In this document: in pieces, positions 47,401-54,438 of the stretch | Layout: each line of letters begins with the position of its first letter | Position numbering within the stretch: position 1 is the first letter of the stretch | DNA from: Owenia fusiformis | Lineage: Eukaryota; Annelida; Polychaeta; Sabellida; Oweniidae | DNA length: 54,438 bases | Assembly: GCA_903813345.2 (NCBI GenBank) | Contig: CAIIXF020000003.1 | Coordinates: 33,717,562-33,771,999 of the forward strand | Direction: 5' to 3' | Program-made: the position numbers and the translations under genes | The notes under the pieces: model-generated | What the model was told of the DNA's origin: nothing | Seen by the model: the letters and a program-made list of their open reading frames with translations, nothing else | Database searches by the model: none

Positions 47401-50112
47401 AAATTTTATTCAAAATTTTGAATTTCCCGCCAGTTGAATTTGAAGGGGGAAAAACAAGATGGTTGCCATTTGATGTAAGAAATATCAGAAAAAAAGTTGC
47501 TTCACTTTTAGTTTTCACAATGAGCACAGTTTTCCGGTTTAGGTTTTTTGACTGATTCTGACTCTTCATCACCAGGGTCATGTATAGAGATTATAAAATT
47601 GAAACCAAAATGTTGTGCTCAGCATGAATTTGACTGAAATATGTGTAACATCACCAACACAATTGAAGTCTCAAAACTGGATGCTCAGTAACTTTGAGTG
47701 ACTATAATCCCTTGATTACCCAGGTAAACACCAATTCACTTATCCAGAAATACCATTTAATGTCTATACAAAGAAAGTAACCAATGTTTTGGAAGATATG
47801 TTTCAAACTTTTTGCATAAATAATTCATTTAATATTTGCCATTGATTTTTTTTTCAATTCTGACAAAGTGATATGCACTGTCTTTGATGCCAATATTCTT
47901 CATCAATTGTGATACAAATTGAAGTTTAATAATATGTGTGATTGAGTTGGTTTTTCAGACATTACAATTTTCAATATTTTCTAAGTCGATACCCAGACTC
48001 ATTCCCAGACTCATCCTTTTCAGTCAACTCCATCTGTTAGAAAATTAAGGTACTGCATAATATTTCTCTAATGATATCATTTAAGCTCATATTTGCTCAC
48101 TTACCATTACGCTTATGTCTATGTTTATGACTGGCCTCAATGTGGCTGTCACTTACAGTGGACGAAGCACGTTTCTCAGCACTGACACCAATCTCCTCAA
48201 GTCTTGACAAGGCATCTGCAGCGCGCTTTTTCTCTTTCTTCAACATGTTTACTAGAATATCTGGGCTTTGTCAAGGATGTAAACAAGATAATCAATAACA
48301 CTGAGTGAAGTTATCTTTTCACGGAAATAATAGTACAATAACGTCATTTTAAGGGCAATATAGTGAAATATTGGACTGAGGGCCGAAATTATTACCACTA
48401 TTAATGACCAGGGCTGAAATAGCAAAAATTATATGCATTGAACGATATCTCATTTCCCAGGAAAAATTGCCGGGCGTTAATGCATTATTGGCCCGCCACT
48501 ATGGCCCGCCTCTATGACATCACTTATTGCTCAGGTTGATATAGTAAAATAAATGCCTTCTAAACTTGTACTAATACCCCTAGAACAGGCCCGACAAGGT
48601 GGCAATAATGATAATTGTTACAGGGCATCTGGGTATCAATGTGGCAAAATGTAACCAATCTGCAAATGGTAACTTAAGTGTGACAATCTGTAACAGATAC
48701 TGAAGCTGTCAATGCTGATAAAAACTTAAGGTTATACAATTTGTCACCACTTTTATGTTAAAAAATGAAAAATTCCTGAATGAGTTTACTCAACTCTATA
48801 TTTTTAATACAATAAATATTATTTAAAAACTCATTCCCTCTGGTTTTGTTTAAAAATCATTTCATCAAGGATACTTATTTCATTATCCCTCTGTTGGATA
48901 AGGTCATTTAACTTTTTCAACTGTTTGGAATCAGGGGCTGGCTCTGTAGGTTCTGGACTATCTCGGGGTCTCTGAGATTGACTACCATTGCTTTGTTCAA
49001 GAGCATATTCCTGAAATGATACACAAAAACATTACCAAATATGATGATAAATGTAGGTTTAGGCCCTTGTGTAATGTTCAATCATTTAATGTCATTTACA
49101 ATTGAGACTGACATGACTTTTCATTACCTTTAGCAGGGAATAACAGAACTGGATCTTCCTCATATCTGCCCCAATGTCTAAAGTAGAACTTGAGCCAGGT
49201 TCTTCAAGATATTCTTTCACCAGTTGTCTACACCTGAAATATAGTTTATTATACATATTATACATGTAGTTAATAGGAATATGATATTGGTGTTCTGTTG
49301 TATGTAATAACTTACCCACTTTATGAAATGAGACAAAGATGCTACATATTTTATCATTATACATATTAAGGAGGTTAATTATTAATTTCAATGAATTGCT
49401 CAGCATTAGCTTTTGAAGAGGCAGGCATCAACCTGAAAATACATTTAAACCCTTTTGAAAATGAGAAAAATCATCAAAACATTTTTGACGAACAATGATC
49501 TTTGGAGAGTTCCTTGTTTTTTGCAATATCTGATTTTTTCTGTTTCATTAAAACTTGATTTTTCAAGTCAACCACCTCATCTCATATTTGTCACTCACCT
49601 TGTCACCTAAGACAGTCATTTGTCATCAGTTACATGTGTGATGAGGATTTCGAAGGGGAAATGTGAAATCTGTTTAAAATTCTCACTTCGGGCTATTGCA
49701 CTTAAAGATTACGTCTAATATGTCATGTACTTTGAATTCTCTGCAATTTCAGGATAGTTCAGATGAAGCCGTTGCTTTCAGAATTTATCGTGGACTTCAG
49801 GATTCCAAGCAGAATTTGCATTTTTTTGCCATGCAGAAAACTAGGATATGTGATTAATATGAACCTGAATATGGAGATCTACCTTAGGAACATAGCTGGA
49901 GTAAATTGAATTCATGACTACCTGTCCAACTCAGCTTGGGTGAGCTCATCAGAGCGTTGTTCCCCAGTGGCAATTGCCAATTCAGATTTCAGCTCCTGGA
50001 TCTCTGCCTTTAACTTTGCTATCAGTAACTTCGGATCCAGTTCTTCATTCAAAATGGCATCATTCTTAATCATTGCCACCCTTTGAGCAAATCTGCATGT
50101 TGATATGGACTC
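41449..50112 (-). CDS. KIF6: Kinesin-like protein KIF6, neck and tail exons (partial)
   Basis: Nine exons in transcript order: 49922-50112, 49128-49233, 48875-49010, 48105-48260, 44606-44677, 44099-44257, 43376-43641, 43057-43158 and 41449-41591. All have GT/AG borders and matching phases. The first encodes the end of the motor and the neck of a kinesin-9 family member (STCRFAQRVAMIKNDA, NEELDPK, ELAIATGEQRSDELT). Then come ADMRKIQFCYSLLK, QRDNEINILVNMLKKEKK, EAFEIFRRDYPQNSAIDEHK and a coiled coil ending KVKMMKDFEVWWMAQVSNAQ, as I know from KIF6. A Ser/Asn-rich tail follows. The last exon ends in phase 2, so more exons lie downstream. The motor domain is beyond the window or beyond the repeats at 50.2-54 kb. 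Kinesin-9 motors act in cilia and flagella. The introns carry nested transposons. Confidence 0.88.
42030..42371. repeat. Diverged tandem duplication in a kinesin intron
   Basis: AACAAATAAAGATAAGATTT and the following TGTGTACATGTGAATTGAGA, with the ATGGCATCC before them, occur at about 42085 and again at about 42298, about 213 bp apart. Confidence 0.7.
42405..42965 (+). mobile_element. Diverged partial copy of TIR family R1 with a small insertion
   Basis: It follows the 23.1-23.5 kb stretch of the R1 element (ATTCATGCTGAGCACA, later GAATCAGTCAAAAAA) with clear divergence. A 127-bp element (42465-42591) interrupts it. Its ends are CACTGGCGGATCCAG and, inverted, CACTGGTGGATCCAG, and it sits at CTCTAT, where the R1 copy at 23.2 kb is continuous (CTCTATACATGACC). 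Confidence 0.7.
45173..45969. mobile_element. TA-inserted TIR element, 797 bp
   Basis: Terminal repeats CTGTAGAAGTGGAAACTTTA at both ends, inverted. TA flanks both sides, and the R1 copy at 23.57 kb has a single TA at that point (GATGCATAATTAACC on this strand), proving a TA duplication. No transposase. It contains at 45795-45833 a piece of the 16-bp-unit element (GATGAGTTGTCCGTAAGCC). Confidence 0.9.
46042..47302. mobile_element. Foldback-like element with tandem-repeat TIRs
   Basis: Flanked by GAAAAAAA on both sides (46034-46041, 47303-47310), present once in the R1 copy at 23.49 kb: an 8-bp target duplication. The ends GGCTTACGGACAACTC and, inverted, GGTAACCGGACAACTC lead into arrays of a 16-bp unit (ACAACTCATCCCCTGG) in inverted orientation, about 9 units at the left (46049-46189) and 11 at the right (47125-47295). 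The AT-rich middle holds another inverted pair (about 46708-46756 and 46796-46853) and no long ORF. The structure recalls Drosophila FB elements; an 8-bp duplication fits hAT- or P-like transposition. Confidence 0.88.
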
Positions 50113-50189
50113 CTATAAGTAGGGAATGGTTAAATAGGAATATTGTAAGATTCATTGACAGACAACTCCTTGCCAATATTTAATTCAAA

Positions 50190-50826
50190 CTTAATGTTTA
50201 CTTGGATATAATCTATAGACATACATTATCATGGATATAATCCACAGACATAGATTTTAATGAATATAATCCAGAGACATATTGTCACGGATATATCCCA
50301 TATACATAGATTATCATAAATATAATCCAAAGACATATATTATAATGAATATAATCCGTACACATAGATTATTATGGATATAATCCAAAGACATAGATTA
50401 TAATGAATATAATCCAGAGACATATTATCATGGATATATCCCATAGACATAGATTATCAAGGATATAATCTAGACATAGATTATAATGAATATAATCCAT
50501 AGACATTGATTATTATGGATATAGTCCAAAGACAAAGATTATCATGGATATAATCCATAGACATATAATCATGGATATAATTCATAGACACATTATCATG
50601 GATATAATCCATAGACATATTAGTATGGATATAACACATAGACATAGATTATCATAAATATAATCCAAAGACATATATTATCGTGGACATAATCTATAGA
50701 AATATATTATAACTAATATAATATATATTCATAAATTGTTATGGATATAGTCTGAAGACATAGATTATCGTGGATATACTCCATAGACATATTATCATGG
50801 ATAAAATCCATAGACATATTATTAGA
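50190..50826. repeat. Satellite of about 27 bp, main block
   Basis: Repeats of ATGGATATAATCCATAGACA and TAGATTATC, with much unit variation, about 22 units. Further blocks lie at 51139-51290 and 53262-53335, so one original array has been split by the hairpin, the MITE and the LINE described next. It sits directly upstream, on the gene strand, of the first visible kinesin exon. Confidence 0.85.
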
Positions 50827-50827
50827 G

Positions 50828-50941
50828 GTTATGTCACTATGACGTGAAATATGCCTGAGTTCTCCCAATATAGGCCGACCTTGGGAGGCTCTATATTTGG
50901 GCAAGAACGAAGGCATATTTCACGTCATAGTGACATAACTG
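50828..50941. repeat. Hairpin repeat
   Basis: GTTATGTCACTATGACGTGA at the left mirrors TCACGTCATAGTGACATAAC at the right. The arms are about 46 bp around a short centre. Family unknown. Confidence 0.8.
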
Positions 50942-50942
50942 A

Positions 50943-51138
50943 TGTATTACATGCCTTTGTTCCCATGGTTACTTTGTATCAATGACGTGACGTCATGATA
51001 TTATCATGGTTATTAAAGAAATCTAATATCAAAACGAGGTAAGCGGGCTATATCGGGGTAATCGGGCAATATCGGTGGATATAGCTCGCTAACTTTCCCA
51101 TTGACTTCCATACAAATGCTTCGCTAGGTATGTAATAC
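50943..51138 (-). mobile_element. MITE related to the Crypton-like element terminus
   Basis: Ends TGTATTACATGCCT and, inverted, GTATTACATACCTAG. Most of its right part is the reverse complement of 53487-53640 (shared AAAACGAGGTA and GGGCTATATC blocks and TGACGTCA), that is, of the sequence just upstream of the DUF3504 gene. It looks like a deletion derivative of that element. Confidence 0.7.
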
Positions 51139-51290
51139 TCATGGATATAATCCATAGACATAGATTTTCATAAATATAATCCATAGACATTACATCGTCA
51201 TGGATATAATCCATAGACATAGATTATTATGGATATAGTCTGAAGAGATAGATTAGCATGGATGTAATCCATAGACATATTATTATGAGC

Positions 51291-53262
51291 TTTATTATAC
51301 TTGTATCCCACATTTGGGCAAAGTGTACAGCTTAAACAGAAAAAAAATGAAAAAGCTTAACTAATTATCTATATAGTATATTAACTAATCAAAGGGTGCT
51401 TGATCATTGCAAGATTTTATTGGATGCATTTCGTGTTTTTTTCTCTCTCGATAAAAATATTAGATATATATTTTGCTAGTATATTTAATATTATTCCCTC
51501 TGAATTAAATAGAAACATTAATTTATGTTCCACGTTATTCATGTTTTCTAAATTTTGACAGTGTTTTTTTATTTTATCCATGTAACTTGACCGAACATCT
51601 TTTAACTTATTGCATTCTAATAGGTAATGACATTCTGAACCGGTTTTCTTGTTACACATTAAACATTTTCTTTCTTCAATAGGGGTAATTGGTTTTGTGT
51701 AACGACCTGTTTCGATTTCTAATTTATGTGCGCTAATTCTTAGCTTTGTCAAGTTATTTCTGTCTATTTCATTTTTGATTATATCCAAGTAGGGTTCCTT
51801 GTTCCATTTTGCTTTTATTATCTTATAAAACCTCAATTTACCATTATTTGATTTTATTTTAGTTTCCCAAAATTGTATGTATCTATTTTCCAGTAATTTC
51901 TTAATTTCTCTTGGTTTTAAGTTTAAATAGTTTGGTGAAGTACCATTGTAAATATATTTAAGTACATCATTGATGTGCGTGAGCCATGATTGTTTATTCA
52001 TATCTGTCAGTTGTTTATTTACCTCAAGGGCTTCACGTAGAAGCGAGTCGGTTCCTTTATTGTTAATATGATTAAGATATTTCATTTGTTGATAAAACAA
52101 AGAAATAAATAGTGGAAACCTACCTAAATCGCCTCGTGTAGCGTCATTACTGGCCTTTCTGTTAACACCGAGTATCGATTTCATAAATGATATATGAAGA
52201 GATTCAAATGTTATTCCATCATATCCCTTTTCTAATGCCCATTGTGGGTCTTTTTTAATTTTACTCGAGTTTAAGATACCCGTACCCCATATATCAGATC
52301 CATAGAGGCATATGGGCTTTATGAGTTGATCAAATAGTTTTAAGCATAATGATGGTTTCATATTACCATTAGAAATTAGACTTAATAATTTAAATTTTGC
52401 CTTTTCAGCTTTGTCGTTGATATGCTGGGCTGCAGGTCTCATTGACCCACTTATGCTTAATTCCATTCCCAGGTAAATGTATCGTGAAACAGATTCTATT
52501 TTGTAATTTCCTATAAAGAAGTGATTATCAATAAGTCTACCATTTTTATTCATTACCATAATTTTGGTTTTATCAGTGTTGATATTTAAGTGCCATTCTT
52601 CACAGTATTTTTCTAATTTGTCCAATTTGGTTTGCATTTCATCTTTTGAGGATGTGATAATTACTAAGTCATCAGCAAAAAGGAGGCTTCCAATTCGCTT
52701 ATTATTTAATAATGGGTCTGTTTTGAGATCTAATGTTTTAATAATGTCATTTATATATATATTAAATAGAAGAGGACTTAGGGGGTCCCCCTGTTTTATT
52801 CCCTTGTTACAGTCAAATTCATTGGTAAATAAACCCTCATTATCTAGTCTGACTCTTGCTTTTGATTGTGAATATATATGTTTTATCATTTTATAGAATA
52901 AACCGTTTACACCCGATTGCAAAAGTTTCAAAAATAATCCATCATGCCATACCGTATCGAAAGCTTTCCTCAAATCAACAAAACACATATATATATTCCC
53001 TTTTTCACTTAGTACATATTTATCCACGAGGGTTCGTATTATGAACATGTGGTCAGTTGTTCGTGCTTTCTTTGTGAAACCGGCTTGATTTTCCGATATT
53101 ATTTTTCTGTCATGTACAAAGGCGTAAAGTCTATTATACAAAATTATTGAAAATAGTTTGCCAAAGCAATCAGAAATAAAAATACCTCTGTAATTTCCAG
53201 GGTCTTTCGTCGTTCCTTTCTTAAATAACGTAACGATTGATGAAACATTCCATTTTTTTTTC
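51291..53262 (-). mobile_element. 5'-truncated non-LTR retrotransposon (LINE) with intact RT
   Basis: A 614-codon open frame on the minus strand (53261-51417) holds a full reverse transcriptase: SSIVTLFKKG, NYRGIFIS, VDLRKAFDTVWHD (first catalytic Asp), KQGDPLSPLLFNIYIND, LLFADDLVII (catalytic DD), TKIMVMN and YLGMEL. A C-terminal CLMCNKKTGSECHYLLEC cluster follows. The endonuclease domain and the start are missing: the frame opens inside the satellite, whose translation supplies its first ten residues. The 3' part runs to about 51291 where satellite resumes. The clade was not determined. The frame is open throughout, so the insertion is recent, though dead on arrival. Confidence 0.9.
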
Positions 53263-53486
53263 ATATTATCATGGATATAATCCATAGACATAGATTTTAA
53301 TGAATATCATGGATATAATCTATAGACATAGAAAGAGTTTTAATATATAGATGCATTATAGATAAGATGTCTTGGAGATGACTTCCTTAGCAATCTTATT
53401 CAATTGTAAAGCACAACCAATAAATCTCTTAACATTCTATTATTCATCTTTTTGAAAGAAGTAAAGATATCAAAGATATATGATGC

Positions 53487-54438
53487 TGTATTACATACCT
53501 AGTGAAGCATTTGTATTGAAGTCAATGGCAAAGCTAGCGGGCTATATCCAGCGATATTGCCGGATTACCCCGATATAGCCCTCCTACCTCGTTTTGATGT
53601 TAGATTTCTCTAATAACCATGCGAACATCATCATGACGTCATGTTTGTTTACAAACAAACCGAACTACTTTCTTACGTACGCCATCTATACATATTTACA
53701 AAGTCAAAATGGCAGCTCTTGCAGACGAGTTTGAACTGAATGGTAATTCGCAAGTTATAGAACCTATTCTTGATTTAGATGAGGGAATCTTCGATGACAA
53801 AGAATTACTAGACTTTGTGAAAAACATTGAGCAACAAACTGAAAGAGATACACCGTTACCTTCTGAATCCGAGCCCGTGTCAATGGACCTGACAATGAAA
53901 GAGCAGGAGCTCCGAGAATTTGTGAATGAAAATGAGAAAGTGAACACTCGAGTCGCTACTACATTGCTCTGAATAAAGTAACACAACACTTGAGATCATT
54001 AAATGAGAATAGGCCAATTGAAGAAATCCCACCTCAGCAACTGGATATACTATTAGCAGATTTTGTAAAAAGCGCTAAAAAGTCAGGCAGAAAGAACAGT
54101 GAAGATACTGAATTTGAGCCTGGTACACTTACTTCCTATATCAATTCCATCGAGAGATATTTAGGACGCAAGGGTTATTGCGTCAGCTTAAGGGATAGAA
54201 CTTTTAAGTTATTGCAGGACACTCTATCATCTAAACGTCGAAACTTAACAAGAAACGGCAAAGGAAACAAACCAAATGCAACGGTGGCTCTGACCAATGC
54301 AGAGATTGATATTTTGTGGACCAAAAACGTTCTTGGTGACAGTGCTCCTTGGAACTTACAATTCACTATGTGGTTTATGATATGCCAAAATTTCGGCTTT
54401 AGAGCTCGTGATGAGCACAGGAAACTTGAATGGGGAGA
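53487..54438 (+). mobile_element. Crypton-like (DUF3504) element, 5' part, continues past window
   Basis: The left end reads TGTATTACATACCTAG. The promoter-like part has TGACGTCA (53634) and TTTGTTTACAAA (53644). The gene starts at ATG 53709 (AAAATGGCAGC). The first frame runs 87 codons with ELREFVNENEKVNTR and stops at 53970. A one-base shift continues open to the window end with ALNKVTQHL, IEEIPPQQLDILLADFVK, EFEPGTLTSYINSIERYLGR and CQNFGFRARDEHRKLEWG. The NENxxT, EIPPxxLD and EPxTLxSxxxSIxRYL patterns are those of the DUF3504 domain of Crypton-derived tyrosine recombinases; the Arg in GFRARDEH would be the first catalytic Arg. The frameshift (53949-53968) makes it a pseudogene unless it is a sequencing error. 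Confidence 0.75.

Larger units (their letters stand above)
45049..48019 (-). mobile_element. TIR family R1, inverted copy with two nested insertions
   Basis: It starts AAAGGATGTGTCCGGGTATA and ends CCCAGACTCATCCTTT, the reverse complement of 22739-23685. Removing 45173-45969 and 46042-47302 restores colinearity with that copy. It lies in the kinesin intron between the exons at 44.6 and 48.1 kb. Confidence 0.85.

Noticed and set aside
50713-50916. 67-codon minus-strand ORF
   Set aside because: Translation of the satellite and the hairpin repeat.

Overview
This looks like nuclear DNA of an invertebrate animal, AT-rich and full of introns. The protein genes fit a lophotrochozoan, possibly a mollusc, but that is inference. 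Every multi-exon gene was assembled by eye from GT/AG splice sites with matching phases. About half of the window is repeats and transposon remains, many nested in one another.

Layout. (1) 1-11.9 kb: gene A, an eight-exon type II membrane protein resembling CPED1 (cadherin-like beta-sandwich plus PC-esterase). LINE fragments, foldback elements and a minisatellite sit in its introns. (2) 12.0-22.5 kb: gene B, its tandem paralogue with the same eight exons and the same intron phases. (3) 24.8-26.0 kb: a single-exon GT31 beta-1,3-galactosyltransferase-like gene. (4) 27.3-36.2 kb: a 3.8 kb block present twice, nearly identical, 5,090 bp apart in direct orientation, carrying a small ORF, a TA-flanked element and a satellite. 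Between the copies lie the last two exons of an unrecognised minus-strand gene. (5) 36.2-41.1 kb: remains of a DIRS-like retroelement, a broken RecQ-like helicase 5' end with a promoter-like region, and a TIR element with an internal satellite. (6) 41.4-50.1 kb, minus strand: nine exons of a KIF6-type kinesin (neck and tail), with nested transposons in its introns. (7) 50.2-54.4 kb: a satellite broken by a 5'-truncated LINE, a small MITE, and the 5' part of a Crypton-like (DUF3504) element that runs off the window.

Most unusual observation. In gene B the intron after exon 7 starts with about 60 tandem copies (3.6 kb) of a 59-63 bp unit. The unit is the 3' end of that exon joined to its own 5' splice site, so the intron carries dozens of near-perfect copies of the authentic donor. 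Gene A has only two decayed copies at the same place. Independently, gene A has a different minisatellite that starts exactly at the donor of its exon 6 and copies that donor. Two different arrays thus grew from 5' splice sites in two sister genes. A second notable find is a foldback-like transposon whose terminal inverted repeats are arrays of a 16-bp unit; an empty site for it exists 23 kb away in the same window.
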